The notes: generated from the letters alone by a model not told the origin. Counted from the stretch's first letter, positions 16,737 through 25,412 are shown. The stretch is 45,825 nucleotides of DNA from an uncultured bacterium (GCA_902826395.1 CADEER010000024.1:1-45825), one strand, 5' to 3'. Numbers and translations are program-made.

Positions 16737-17912
16737 ATGCGCGGTGAAGTGTCCGTGACGCAGAGCAATCTACCTCGGCAACTGTTCGTCGTCGTCGAGC
16801 GCGGGAACGCGGGTATGCGCATGCGACTCGCGCCAGCCGACCTCGGCGGCGAGCGCTTCGCGGTCGTGAACGGCAAGATCGGCATCGCCGCCATTGAGTA
16901 CATCGGCCACGGCAATCGCAGCTCACTCACCGAGGCCTACCACGTGTTTCGCAAACTCGACCTCCAGGGCGAGGACTCAACGGGGCGAGACCGCTTGCTA
17001 CAGGTGTTCTCACAATGGCAGGAGGCGCTCGCCCGATCGGGGATCGCCATAAGTGTGGAGCGCGAGGCCCTGTACGGCTCGCCGTTGCCGCGACACGCCT
17101 GGGCAGCCGGCGCCGACGGCGTGTCGCTTCGCCCCTGGGATATCGAGCTCACCGCGCTCCAGGCGCGTCTGCGACGCGTCGTGAAGCTCGATCAGGTGCC
17201 CGCGCAGTTCGTCAACGCCCTCGTGGAACGCACGGAGCAGCGAGGATTCATGGTCGAGCTCGTGACCGCGCAGCGCGGCGATGGCTCGGCGACTCTCCTC
17301 GTTTCTCCCGATTCGCGCACCCTGGCGGAAGCGGCGGCTCTGGAGAGGCAGTTGTTGGTGCACGGCAGCGACCAGAGCGTCGACGGAGCGTCCGCGCAAC
17401 TCGGCGAGCTGCTGGGCTACCCGCCCTGCTGCATCGAGCGCTTCGGTCACGTCGCCGAGCACAACGACACGACCCTCGCGTGGGCGCTGCTTCCCGAACC
17501 TACCACCTCCGCCTCGCCGCTGAGCCAGTGGCTGCAGCCGGGCCTGGCGCTACTCTCCCACTCCCCGTGCGCCCTGAGTTGCGCTGCCAGCATCGCCCTG
17601 GCTCAGCGACTGCTCGACGCTGTCGACGGCGCGGATCCCGGGGGCACGGCGCGTTGGCGCGCCCTCGCCACGCGTGTTCAGGTCGTCGATCGGGACGGCA
17701 ACCGATTGGCTTTGGCGTTGGACGAAAGTCTCGACTCCCCGCAGCGCATCCTGGCTGCGGACCTGCTCAGTGCGAAGGATTCGCCTGCACCGTTGCCGCA
17801 GCGGACGTCGGATCTCGTCGGGCAACGAGTGGTCCTCGAAAACAGTGGGCTCGTTGCAGAAGACCGCGAGTGGTACGCCCCGTATGTCGCCGACCACCGC
17901 GGACAACGGTGA
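16737..17912 (+). CDS. DUF483-like double-cysteine protein, copy 2
   Basis: This 391-residue protein carries LGELLGYPPCCIERFG with Cys231 and Cys232, and HSPCALSCAASIALA with Cys278 and Cys282, the same pair of blocks as its divergent neighbour. The N-terminal 200 residues are unmatched, although GSATLLVSPDSRTLAEAAALE aligns with STILYVAPSEEYARTLAAAE of the other copy, so the homology begins before the cysteines. The two genes diverge from a 137-bp gap (16600-16736) that should hold both promoters. The stop is 44 bp from the stop of the convergent radical SAM gene. I infer that the two copies act together, perhaps as a heteromeric metal-binding partner of the radical SAM or FAD enzymes, but no function is known to me. 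Confidence 0.7.
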   Translation: MRGEVSVTQSNLPRQLFVVVERGNAGMRMRLAPADLGGERFAVVNGKIGIAAIEYIGHGNRSSLTEAYHVFRKLDLQGEDSTGRDRLLQVFSQWQEALARSGIAISVEREALYGSPLPRHAWAAGADGVSLRPWDIELTALQARLRRVVKLDQVPAQFVNALVERTEQRGFMVELVTAQRGDGSATLLVSPDSRTLAEAAALERQLLVHGSDQSVDGASAQLGELLGYPPCCIERFGHVAEHNDTTLAWALLPEPTTSASPLSQWLQPGLALLSHSPCALSCAASIALAQRLLDAVDGADPGGTARWRALATRVQVVDRDGNRLALALDESLDSPQRILAADLLSAKDSPAPLPQRTSDLVGQRVVLENSGLVAEDREWYAPYVADHRGQR

Positions 17913-17956
17913 CGATCCGACTGGCCGCGTCGGCGTACGGGCGACTACGGAAGGCG

Positions 17957-19978
17957 TCAGTCGACGAGATTGATGTCCGGCGCGAGGTTCTCGACGATTC
18001 GCGCGATCGCGCCCCATGCCTCATCGGCCGCGTCCGGCGCCGTCGGCAACTCGCGCACGACGCGACCGACGCTGAGAACGACGGTACGCAGCGGTGCCGG
18101 AATGTCCGAGCCGATGTAGCTCAAGGCGTGATCCCCGACTCGCGCGAAGCCCAGCGCGCCCGGCGTCCGATCGAGCCGCAACACGATCGACTCTCCGCGG
18201 CCGACGAGCGTTCGCTCCGAGACATGCACGTCGACGGGCTCACCGTGAATGCCACCGTTGCCGTTGGCGACGTGAGCATCTTGCGCCGCGTGCGGCGGGG
18301 TAACGACGCCGCCATCGGCAGTCGAGTCGGTCTCAGATGCCATCGTCTCGACAAGCGGATTGGCGTCGTCTTTCGCGTCACCGGAGGCGTTCGCAACTAG
18401 TTGTCGAGCGGCGCCCGCATCGTCGACAGTGTTGCGCGCATGCCACCCATCCCAGAACACTTCCGTGCCGGGATTGAGCATCGACTTGGCGATGATCTCG
18501 TGGGGAATCGACGACGAGACAGGGACGAGGCCCCTGAAGTGATCGATGGCGTGGAAAACGCGCCGCGCGCGCACGTTGGGCGAGCCCCCTGGAGTCGGCA
18601 TCTGCCACAACAAGCCCCTCGCTTCTCCGGCGGCGCCTTCCATCAGCGTCGGGTCCATCATGCCCGGCGTGCGGATCAGCGGCGTCACGGTGACCGAGTT
18701 GATGACTCCCAGCCCCAGGGACCAATCGAGAAACTCGACCGTCTCGTAGAACTCCTCCTCGGTTTCATCGGGCCAGCCGACGATGATGCCCATCCCCAGG
18801 CTGCGGTCGAAGCCGGCGTCGCGGCAGACGCGCAGCGCGACCGCGATCTCTTCCTTCTTACCCGGCTTCTTCATCAAACGCCGCAGGCGTGGATTGGCCG
18901 ACTCCAAGCCGAAGAATGCGTGGTGCAAGCCGGCTGCGATCGTGCGTTCCGATCGCTCCCGGGTCATGCGCTTGTCGATCACCAACAGGGTGCCGACCGA
19001 AGGGCGAATCGGCCAGTCGGCGGCGATCATCGCATCGCAGAGCTGATCGAACTGCCCCGGATTCCCATTCAGAGCTGCGTCACAGAGTTGCAACTCGATC
19101 TGAGGAGCCTCGCCCGGAGGGTGCAACTCGGCCCAGATCCGCATGATCTCGACCATCTCGTCCACCACTCGCTGGGGACTACCCCAGCCCATCTCCGGGT
19201 AGATGGTCGTGTTGGGGCAAAACCCGCAGCGGAAAGGACATCCGAGATTCAACATCAGCGGGAGCGACGGATTCGCCGCTCCGACTTGGAGAGGAACGAG
19301 CGTCGTATAGTCGATGCGCGGAATCGGCGGCTGCTCGGGCGGTGGCAACGGAGATCGATCCGCGCGCGCGTGCTTCGGATTCACCCACACGTTCGTCCAG
19401 GCCGCGGCCTCGCCCGGGCGGCGATCCAGCATCGCGCGAATCACGGAGACCACAACGCTCTCCGCCGAGCCCCACACCACGACGTCGATCCAATCCTGGA
19501 AGAAGTCGGAGGTACCCTCAGACGCCTCGGGCCCCCCGACAATGACGAGCGCGTCCGGCCGCTGTTCCTTGAGACGCCGCGCGATCTCGAGAGTCACATC
19601 GGCATTCATCCGCCATGCCGAAAGGCCAAAGACGCGTTCGGGGCCGGCGAGTAGCCTCGTCAAAATCAGATTGAAGAATTCGCCGTCGCCATCTGCGATC
19701 TGGCGAATCCGGCTGAGCCGAGAATCGATCGAAGGATCTCGGTACAGCGTATCGTAGACGAGATCGACGATCTGGGGCGGCGGATTGCTCGGTGCATCCT
19801 GAAAGCGCACGACTCGGGAGGTGATGCCATCCTGCTCGAGCAGCGCGCCAATCAGGGGAATCCCCATCGGAAGCCAGCCACCCAACATGTACGGCGGCGT
19901 CGACGCGAGGACGATGTCCCCTGCCGTCCGGCTCTGCCAAAGCCCCTCGACCACAGGCCGTTCTACTGTTCCATGCAT
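17957..19978 (-). CDS. B12-binding-like radical SAM protein with C-terminal extension
   Basis: The ATG at 19978 (after GGGGGCAGCG) gives 673 residues; a GTG at 20026 would add 16. Residues 20-200 resemble the cobalamin-binding half (LASTPPYMLGGWLPMG, then LVIVGGPEASEG near 145-154). The radical SAM motif is C247-x3-C251-x2-C254 (NLGCPFRCGFCPN), and AGLHHAFFGLESANPRLRRLM plus MGIIVGWPDETEEEF follow as in BchE-like enzymes. After about residue 545 comes a low-complexity Ala/Asp/Thr linker and then an about 85-residue end domain (HVSERTLVGRGESIVLRLDR to the stop) that I do not recognise. It lies downstream of a PhyH gene on the same strand, with a 218-bp gap. Confidence 0.85.
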   Translation of the reverse strand: MHGTVERPVVEGLWQSRTAGDIVLASTPPYMLGGWLPMGIPLIGALLEQDGITSRVVRFQDAPSNPPPQIVDLVYDTLYRDPSIDSRLSRIRQIADGDGEFFNLILTRLLAGPERVFGLSAWRMNADVTLEIARRLKEQRPDALVIVGGPEASEGTSDFFQDWIDVVVWGSAESVVVSVIRAMLDRRPGEAAAWTNVWVNPKHARADRSPLPPPEQPPIPRIDYTTLVPLQVGAANPSLPLMLNLGCPFRCGFCPNTTIYPEMGWGSPQRVVDEMVEIMRIWAELHPPGEAPQIELQLCDAALNGNPGQFDQLCDAMIAADWPIRPSVGTLLVIDKRMTRERSERTIAAGLHHAFFGLESANPRLRRLMKKPGKKEEIAVALRVCRDAGFDRSLGMGIIVGWPDETEEEFYETVEFLDWSLGLGVINSVTVTPLIRTPGMMDPTLMEGAAGEARGLLWQMPTPGGSPNVRARRVFHAIDHFRGLVPVSSSIPHEIIAKSMLNPGTEVFWDGWHARNTVDDAGAARQLVANASGDAKDDANPLVETMASETDSTADGGVVTPPHAAQDAHVANGNGGIHGEPVDVHVSERTLVGRGESIVLRLDRTPGALGFARVGDHALSYIGSDIPAPLRTVVLSVGRVVRELPTAPDAADEAWGAIARIVENLAPDINLVD

Positions 19979-20010
19979 CGCTGCCCCCGCTGGCGAAGTA
20001 CAGATAGGAG

Positions 20011-20046
20011 CTAAGACGTACGTCACGCTTAGCGGGAACTTGTCAA
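20011..20046 (-). promoter_or_regulatory. Promoter/operator candidate upstream of radical SAM gene 17957-19978
   Basis: Read on the (-) strand, a perfect TTGACA (20046-20041) lies about 63 bp before the ATG at 19978. Downstream of it is a palindrome GACGTACGTC (20015-20024) and an inverted GCTAAG/CTTAGC pair (20010-20015 and 20028-20033). A good -10 hexamer is missing at 17 bp, so this may be an operator-controlled or alternative-sigma promoter, or chance. Confidence 0.25.
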
Positions 20047-20196
20047 GAACCTTCCGTTGGCCTTTTGAGTAGAGGGGCTACAACTCATCGGTCCAACTTT
20101 CAGGAGTATCAACTGATAAGTCGCCTGAACGCCCGGCGCGGCCACAGGGCCGGCGTCGGCAAGGGGCGGCGAATCGAGACAGCCCTGAACTTACGT

Positions 20197-21315
20197 TCAG
20201 CGCTGTTCGAGGCGGGCGAGTGCGCTACGAGCGGCCGCGTGATCCGGCTCCAGCTCGAGAGCGCGCAACAACAACTGTCGGCGTTGCTCGTGCGTAACCT
20301 CCGCACCCAAATGCGCGTACTCGCGCACGATCGCATCCGGGTCGGTGCGGGCGCGAATGAGGTCGCCGTTGATGCTGATGTCGTCCTCGCTGATGGCGAA
20401 AAGAGCGCTGAGACGGCGACCGCTGGCGGCGTCGTCGCCGGCCTGGACGGCTTCCCGGTAGGCGGCGAAGGCCGCGTCGATCGCCTCGGATTGGCGCGGC
20501 AACCGACGGCGCATCGACTCGAGGATCGCGTCCCCCGACGCCTGAGCCGCATCGATTCCCAGCGCATAGTCGCGCATCACGTCGTCGATGTGACGACCGC
20601 CGCGCAGCAGCGGCACCTGGTCGCCGAACGGCGCGCGACTCGGCAGCAGACGGTTCTCGGGCAGGCTGAACGACAGGCTATAGCCGAAGCGCGGCCTCTC
20701 GCCTCGATTGGGCGGGCTGGCGTGCGCCGTCCGGGCTCCGAAGACGACGATCTGCCCCAGATCCATTTCGAGCTGCCGTACGTCAGCAGGCTCGTCGCAC
20801 GTCATGTACTTCAGTTGATCGTCCCAGCGATGCGGCAGTAGAGATCGGTGGCTACCCGGTGCCATGATCATCGCTCCGTTGCGGGCGTCACAGCGGGTCA
20901 GCGCGATCCAGCAGCTCAGCGTGTTCGGCTTCTCCATCTCCGCGTAGGCGCCGTCCTGATGCCACGGGAAAGTCGTCAAGCCTTCCTCGTCCACCGCCTT
21001 GACGTGGGCTTGGTTCCACATCAGGTCGGCGTCCGGGCCGATGAACGCGCCGGCGATCGCCGCGAATACCGGGGAACGGCAGAAGGTCGCCGCTGCATCG
21101 CTGACGCGGTGCAGGCGCGGCAACTCGGGCCGCAGTCGATCCCAGCGCGCTTCTTCGCTGCGCGTCCGCTCGCCCTGGCGCACCGCCCACGCGTCGGCGA
21201 TGGCGTCGCGGACGGCATCGAGCTCCGCGGCGGCAAACGCCGCCGGCGTCACGACGTAACCGTCTCGTTCGAAGGCGCGGCGTTGCTCTGAGGTGATTGC
21301 GAACTCTTCAGTCAT
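20197..21315 (-). CDS. PhyH-family oxygenase with C-terminal helical extension, copy 2
   Basis: This 372-residue protein has the Fe(II)/2-oxoglutarate triad at H119/D121 (FPWHQDGAYAEM) and H198 (RTAHASPPNRGERPRFGY), with R209 for 2-oxoglutarate. PGSHRSLLPHRW and PLLRGG match the family and also the protein at 681-1430, its paralogue. About 120 residues after the catalytic domain are rich in Ala, Arg and Glu and end in RQLLLRALELEPDHAAARSALARLEQR, which looks like one or two tetratricopeptide-like helical repeats. That tail is absent from the shorter paralogue and may be a protein-binding handle. The gene is divergent from the sugar operon at 21444. The substrate is unknown. Confidence 0.85.
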   Translation of the reverse strand: MTEEFAITSEQRRAFERDGYVVTPAAFAAAELDAVRDAIADAWAVRQGERTRSEEARWDRLRPELPRLHRVSDAAATFCRSPVFAAIAGAFIGPDADLMWNQAHVKAVDEEGLTTFPWHQDGAYAEMEKPNTLSCWIALTRCDARNGAMIMAPGSHRSLLPHRWDDQLKYMTCDEPADVRQLEMDLGQIVVFGARTAHASPPNRGERPRFGYSLSFSLPENRLLPSRAPFGDQVPLLRGGRHIDDVMRDYALGIDAAQASGDAILESMRRRLPRQSEAIDAAFAAYREAVQAGDDAASGRRLSALFAISEDDISINGDLIRARTDPDAIVREYAHLGAEVTHEQRRQLLLRALELEPDHAAARSALARLEQR

Positions 21316-21443
21316 TGCGCAAACCGCTGCGGCTCAACTCCTGCCGGTTCCTAGCAGCTTCGCACGCCGCGAGTCCAAGCCCTTGTTTCTCTGCCATTTT
21401 GCGCCTTGCTCGCTAAAGTCCGATCGGTTAACAGTTTTTCATT

Positions 21444-22217
21444 GTGAAGGCAGTCATCCTGGCGGGGGGCGAGGGAACTCGCCTGTGGGAAGAAACCCGC
21501 AGTTGCCCCAAGCCGATGATTCCGATCGGCGGCCAACCCCTCCTGTGGCACATCATGCAGATCTACGCCGCCCACGGCATCAAGGATTTCGTCGTCTGCC
21601 TCGGCCAGCTCGGCAACGTCGTGCGCGACTACTTTCGCGATTATCGGCTCTACAACTCGGACGTCACGGTTCACACTTCTTCCGGTCACATCGAGTATCA
21701 CTCCACTCCCACGGATGACTGGCGGGTCACCCTGGTCGACACCGGCGAAGGCGCGATGACCGGCGAGCGACTGGTCCGCATACGGCGCTGGATCGCCGAC
21801 GACGACGCGTTCTGCATGACGTACGGCGACGGCGTCGCCGATATCGACATCACTCGCCTCATCGGCTTTCACCGCGAACACGGCCTCCTGGCGACGATGA
21901 CGGCCGTGCGCCCCTTGCCGCGCTTCGGCATTCCCGAGATCGAAGATCGCCGCGTCGTCGGTCTCACCGATCGGCCCATGCCGGAGAAGAGCTGGATCAA
22001 CGGCGGCTTCTACGTTCTGCACCCTTCCGCCCTCGACACCGTCCACGGTTCGGTCATGTGGGAGGACGGCCCGCTGCAATCTCTCGCGGCGGCGGGCCAA
22101 CTCGCCGCGTACGAGCACGACGGCTACTGGCAGTGTCTCGACACCTGGAAAGACAAGAAGTGCCTCGAACGCGACTGGGAGAGCGGACGTCCGCCCTGGA
22201 AGATCTGGGACGGATGA
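21444..22217 (+). CDS. rfbF: Glucose-1-phosphate cytidylyltransferase
   Basis: This 257-residue protein from GTG 21444 has the nucleotidyltransferase motif KAVILAGGEGTRLWEET..CPKPMIPIGG at its start. It also has the RfbF-typical KDFVVCLGQLGNVVRDYF, TLVDTGEGAMTGERL, YGDGVADIDI and the C-terminal HDGYWQCLDTWKDKK. It should convert glucose 1-phosphate and CTP into CDP-glucose, the entry to CDP-3,6-dideoxyhexoses. Length agrees with the family. It is the first gene of a seven-gene (+) operon, and its TGA overlaps the next ATG by 4 bp. No CDP-glucose 4,6-dehydratase (RfbG) occurs in the window, although the next pathway enzyme, RfbH, is present at 26740. Confidence 0.93.
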   Translation: MKAVILAGGEGTRLWEETRSCPKPMIPIGGQPLLWHIMQIYAAHGIKDFVVCLGQLGNVVRDYFRDYRLYNSDVTVHTSSGHIEYHSTPTDDWRVTLVDTGEGAMTGERLVRIRRWIADDDAFCMTYGDGVADIDITRLIGFHREHGLLATMTAVRPLPRFGIPEIEDRRVVGLTDRPMPEKSWINGGFYVLHPSALDTVHGSVMWEDGPLQSLAAAGQLAAYEHDGYWQCLDTWKDKKCLERDWESGRPPWKIWDG

Positions 22218-23407
22218 CCGCTCGCAGAGTCGAGGTGGCGGGCGAGGAACTCTCCGAATTCCTCCGATCCTCGGCACAGACGGCGGATCTCATCGACGTG
22301 GTTTCGCCGCCGCCGAGCTGGCCCGACCTGAAACCCGACTTCGCCCGCTTTGCGCGGCGCCATCGCGCTACCGGGAATGCCCGGCCGATTTTCCGCGGCG
22401 TGCCCGTGTGCCTGTTCGGCTCCGAGTGGTCCGGCTTCCGCAGCACGCCGCGCACCGCGCCGGCGCGCGGCCGATGCACCGATTGCGAAGCGCGCGACGC
22501 GTGCGGCTTCGACCGTGAAGTTCCCGTCGAGCTGTCGCCGATCAGCCGCGCCCCGCTCGCACGGCGCTGGGCCGAGTACGCGGAATCATTTCGCCGCATC
22601 ACCGGCTGCGACACGGCAACCGGCGCCACTTCCGTTCTCGAGCGAATCGTCGAAGCCTATCGCGGGCCGGTGAGCCTCGAGCCTTCGGTGTTGTTGGACC
22701 AGTCCATCGAGGCCGCGCTGCGATTCGTCGTCTTTCCGCATCGCACGGCGACCGGATCGGAAGCCATCCCTGCGTACGAGCGGGCGCTCGCCTGCCTGCG
22801 GGAAGTCGCAGCAGCCATGTGCGGCAACCGAGCAGAAGAGTTGATCGAGGCTCTCGCTGCCTTGCCGCCGGCTCCTCTTCCCATCGGTCTGGATGCGCGC
22901 CGTGGCCGGTCGTCCGTCAAGGCGTACCTCCGCGTCGAGAACGAGCGTCCGGAGCAACGCTCGAGGATCCTCAACGCTCTGTCCCAGCTCGCTCCCGGCA
23001 TGCGGCGAGTCCCTACCGCGAATCTCCAGATGATCGGTCTGGTTCTGGATGAAGGCGGCTTACAGGCGATCAAGGCTTACATCGAGGCCCGTCCGACCGG
23101 CCCGGTCGAATCGGGCTTCCCCGCTCCGCTCGCCCCGGAGCACCCGCTGGTGACCATGTCCCAGGATGCGGCGCTCGCAACGCTGGACATCTGGTGTCGC
23201 GGCGATCGGCGAGCGGACAAGTGGGACTTCAACCTGCGCGACTACTACCTGGCGGGAGACTCGGCGCGACGACTGGTGGCGCGCCTCGCGGCGCCGCGCC
23301 TCGCGGACGAGCTCAGCCCGCTGCTCACCGGCAACGCCTATCGAGCCGACGTGGTGGCCGTGGGACTGCGGGAGCGAGCTCTCGCGTTGTACATGGAGCT
23401 GAACTGA
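22214..23407 (+). CDS. Unnamed Cys-motif/KWDF family protein, copy B (ABBA-barrel-like repeats)
   Basis: This 397-residue protein starts at an ATG overlapping the rfbF stop. It matches the protein at 12984-14426 in architecture: C66 then C88-x2-C91-x5-C97 (RCTDCEARDACGF), followed by hairpin units LRFVVFPHR (169-177), SVKAYLRV (K236, Y238), IKAYIEAR (K287, Y289), ADKWDFNLRDYY (335-345) and a terminal ALALYMELN. The regularly spaced K-x-Y strands suggest a PT-barrel like that of ABBA prenyltransferases; the cysteines suggest a bound metal cluster. Both points are inference. Its position inside a tightly overlapping nucleotide-sugar operon is unexpected and implies its product must be made in step with RfbF and the epimerase. 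I cannot name the family. Confidence 0.78.
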   Translation: MTARRVEVAGEELSEFLRSSAQTADLIDVVSPPPSWPDLKPDFARFARRHRATGNARPIFRGVPVCLFGSEWSGFRSTPRTAPARGRCTDCEARDACGFDREVPVELSPISRAPLARRWAEYAESFRRITGCDTATGATSVLERIVEAYRGPVSLEPSVLLDQSIEAALRFVVFPHRTATGSEAIPAYERALACLREVAAAMCGNRAEELIEALAALPPAPLPIGLDARRGRSSVKAYLRVENERPEQRSRILNALSQLAPGMRRVPTANLQMIGLVLDEGGLQAIKAYIEARPTGPVESGFPAPLAPEHPLVTMSQDAALATLDIWCRGDRRADKWDFNLRDYYLAGDSARRLVARLAAPRLADELSPLLTGNAYRADVVAVGLRERALALYMELN

Positions 23408-24339
23408 TGTCGCGCGTTCTGGTCACGGGCGCGTCAGGCTTCATCGGATCGCACGTCGTGCGCGCGGCGCTCGAGCGCGGAGACGATGTGGTCGCGCAAG
23501 TGCGCTCGCGCCGGCGCGCCGGTGCCCTGTGCGATCTCGGTGCGCCCTTGCACGTGGTGGAAGCCGATCTCGCCGACGCCGACGCAATGCGCAGTCTGAT
23601 CGCCGAGGCGAAGCCCGACGTCGGCTTGCACCTGGCATGGCCTCTCGGGCCGGACTACGAGTCGCCCGAACATCTGACCTGCGTCGGCGGCTCGCTGGCG
23701 CTACTCCGTGAGCTGGTGGAGGCCGCCTGCCCGCGCATCGTGTTCGTCGGCACTCACCACGAGCTCGCACCGAGCGATGCCGACCTCGACGAAAGCGCCG
23801 CGGTCGAACCGCGCAATCTCTACGCCGTCTGCAAGGACGCGGTTCATCGGATCGGCCGCGCCTACACCGAGCGGAGCAGCTCCGCATTCGTCTGGGCGCG
23901 TTTGTTCAACGTGTACGGCCCAGGTCAGAGCGAATGGGCACTCGTCCCGCACATCATCGGCAACCTGCTCGCCGACCGCCCGTGCCACCTCACGAGCGGA
24001 GACCAGGTGCGAGTGTTCCTCCACGTCCGCGATGCGGCAGCGGCACTGCTCGCGGTCGGCGACTCGACGGTTCGCGGCGTGGTTCACATCGGCGCCGACG
24101 AAGGGGTGAGCGTTCGTTCGCTGGCCATCGCGATCGGCGACCGGCTGGCTCGCCGCGCCCTCCTGAGCTTCGGCGAGGTGTCCCCGCGAGCCGACGACCC
24201 ACCGCGCGTCGTATCAGCGAACCGGCGACTTCATTCTGAAGTCGGCTTCCACCCGCGAGTCCGTCTCGAAGACGGCTTGAGCGAAACGATCGAATGGTTT
24301 CGGAATCGGTCGGTGTCTGCGAGCCTGGAATTGCAATGA
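23407..24339 (+). CDS. NAD-dependent sugar epimerase/dehydratase (possibly 4-ketoreductase of the RfbJ/RfbS kind)
   Basis: This 310-residue short-chain extended SDR starts with VLVTGASGFIG, has the catalytic Y139-x3-K143 (LYAVCK) with T116 in the serine position, and ends with IEWFRN. LFNVYGPGQSEWALVPHIIGNLLAD is typical of nucleotide-sugar epimerases and reductases. In a cluster with rfbF and rfbH it could reduce the 4-keto group of a CDP-3,6-dideoxyhexose, as abequose or paratose synthases do; this is inference from context and length. ATG overlaps the stop of the previous gene by one base (TGATG), and its stop overlaps the next ATG. UDP-sugar epimerase activity is the alternative. Confidence 0.82.
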   Translation: MSRVLVTGASGFIGSHVVRAALERGDDVVAQVRSRRRAGALCDLGAPLHVVEADLADADAMRSLIAEAKPDVGLHLAWPLGPDYESPEHLTCVGGSLALLRELVEAACPRIVFVGTHHELAPSDADLDESAAVEPRNLYAVCKDAVHRIGRAYTERSSSAFVWARLFNVYGPGQSEWALVPHIIGNLLADRPCHLTSGDQVRVFLHVRDAAAALLAVGDSTVRGVVHIGADEGVSVRSLAIAIGDRLARRALLSFGEVSPRADDPPRVVSANRRLHSEVGFHPRVRLEDGLSETIEWFRNRSVSASLELQ

Positions 24340-25412
24340 CCTCGGGGATGGATGTCATTCGCGGCGACCTGGAAGCCATCGCCTCGCGGGCTGCCGACGA
24401 CTTGAGAATGCTCGACGGCAGCCGCGTCCTGGTGACCGGCGGCGCCGGCTTTCTGATGTCGTATCTGGTCGAGACGCTCGCGATCAGAGGATTGCACGTC
24501 GTCGTCATCGACAACTTCACCACGGCCCACAGAGGCCGCTTGTCGCACCTGATGGGGCAGCCGAACGTCGAGCTGCGCGATCAGGATGCCTCGACGCTCG
24601 AGCTGGCCGAACCCTTCGACGTCATCGTGCACGGCGCCTCCATCGCCTCACCGGTCGCGTATCGACAGATGCCGCTGCGCACCCTCGAGGTGAATGCGCT
24701 GGGTACGTGGGCTCTGCTGCGCGCCTGCGCGGCGCGACCGCCGCGCTCGTTCGTGTTGTTGAGTACCAGCGAGGTGTACGGCGACCCCGATCCGGCACAC
24801 GTGCCGACGCCGGAGTCGTATCCGGGCTGCGCATCATTCACCGGCCCGCGCGCGTGCTACGACGAGTCCAAGCGCTTTGCCGAAACTCTCTCGCTCACCT
24901 ACTTCCGCACCTACGGCACTCCGGTTCGCATCGTCCGACCGTTCAACGTGTACGGCCCCGGTCTGCGCCGCGACGACGGCCGCGTCGTCCCCAGCCTGGT
25001 CGACGCCGCGCAGCGCGAACAAGACCTGGTCCTGCACTCCGACGGAACACCGCGCCGCAGTTTCTGCTACGTCTCCGACTTCATCGTCTCGCTGCTGCGG
25101 GTGATCGCGCGCGGTGCGGACGGCGAGGCCTACAACGTCGGCGACGATCGCGAAGAGATCTCGATGCGCGACCTCGCCGAACGAATCCGCCGCGTCACGC
25201 GCGCGCCCGGCCGGGTGATCGTGCGCGAGAGCGACGATCCGGACTACCTGGTCGACAATCCGCAGCGGCGCTGTCCGGATCTCGCCAAGCTGCGCGCGCT
25301 CGGCGGCGCGATGCCGTGCGTCTCTATCGAGGACGGGCTCGGGCGCTACGCGCGGTGGTTGGCCGCCGAGGATCCCGCCCCATCGCAGCCCGTCCGGACC
25401 CAGGCGCCATGA
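24336..25412 (+). CDS. NAD-dependent sugar decarboxylase/epimerase (UDP-glucuronate decarboxylase-like)
   Basis: The ATG at 24336 (ATGA overlap) gives 358 residues. VLVTGGAGFLMSYL is the NAD site, and the catalytic tetrad region reads STSEVYGD...GPRACYDESKRFAE with Y175 and K179. VIVHGASIASPVAYRQMP, RPFNVYGPGLRRDDGRVVPSLV and DGTPRRSFCYVSDF closely follow the UDP-xylose synthase pattern, including the DESKRFAE block used by that subgroup. It would oxidise and decarboxylate UDP-glucuronate to UDP-xylose or a 4-keto-pentose, and the next gene makes UDP-glucuronate. It is not CDP-glucose 4,6-dehydratase, whose motifs are absent. Met replaces the usual Gly in the third Rossmann position (GAGFLMSYL instead of GAGFLGSHL). 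Confidence 0.83.
   Translation: MTSGMDVIRGDLEAIASRAADDLRMLDGSRVLVTGGAGFLMSYLVETLAIRGLHVVVIDNFTTAHRGRLSHLMGQPNVELRDQDASTLELAEPFDVIVHGASIASPVAYRQMPLRTLEVNALGTWALLRACAARPPRSFVLLSTSEVYGDPDPAHVPTPESYPGCASFTGPRACYDESKRFAETLSLTYFRTYGTPVRIVRPFNVYGPGLRRDDGRVVPSLVDAAQREQDLVLHSDGTPRRSFCYVSDFIVSLLRVIARGADGEAYNVGDDREEISMRDLAERIRRVTRAPGRVIVRESDDPDYLVDNPQRRCPDLAKLRALGGAMPCVSIEDGLGRYARWLAAEDPAPSQPVRTQAP

Noticed and set aside
24336..25412. CDP-glucose 4,6-dehydratase (RfbG)
   Set aside because: The DESKRFAE and FNVYGPGLRRDDGRVV blocks match UDP-glucuronate decarboxylase-like enzymes, and RfbG motifs are missing.
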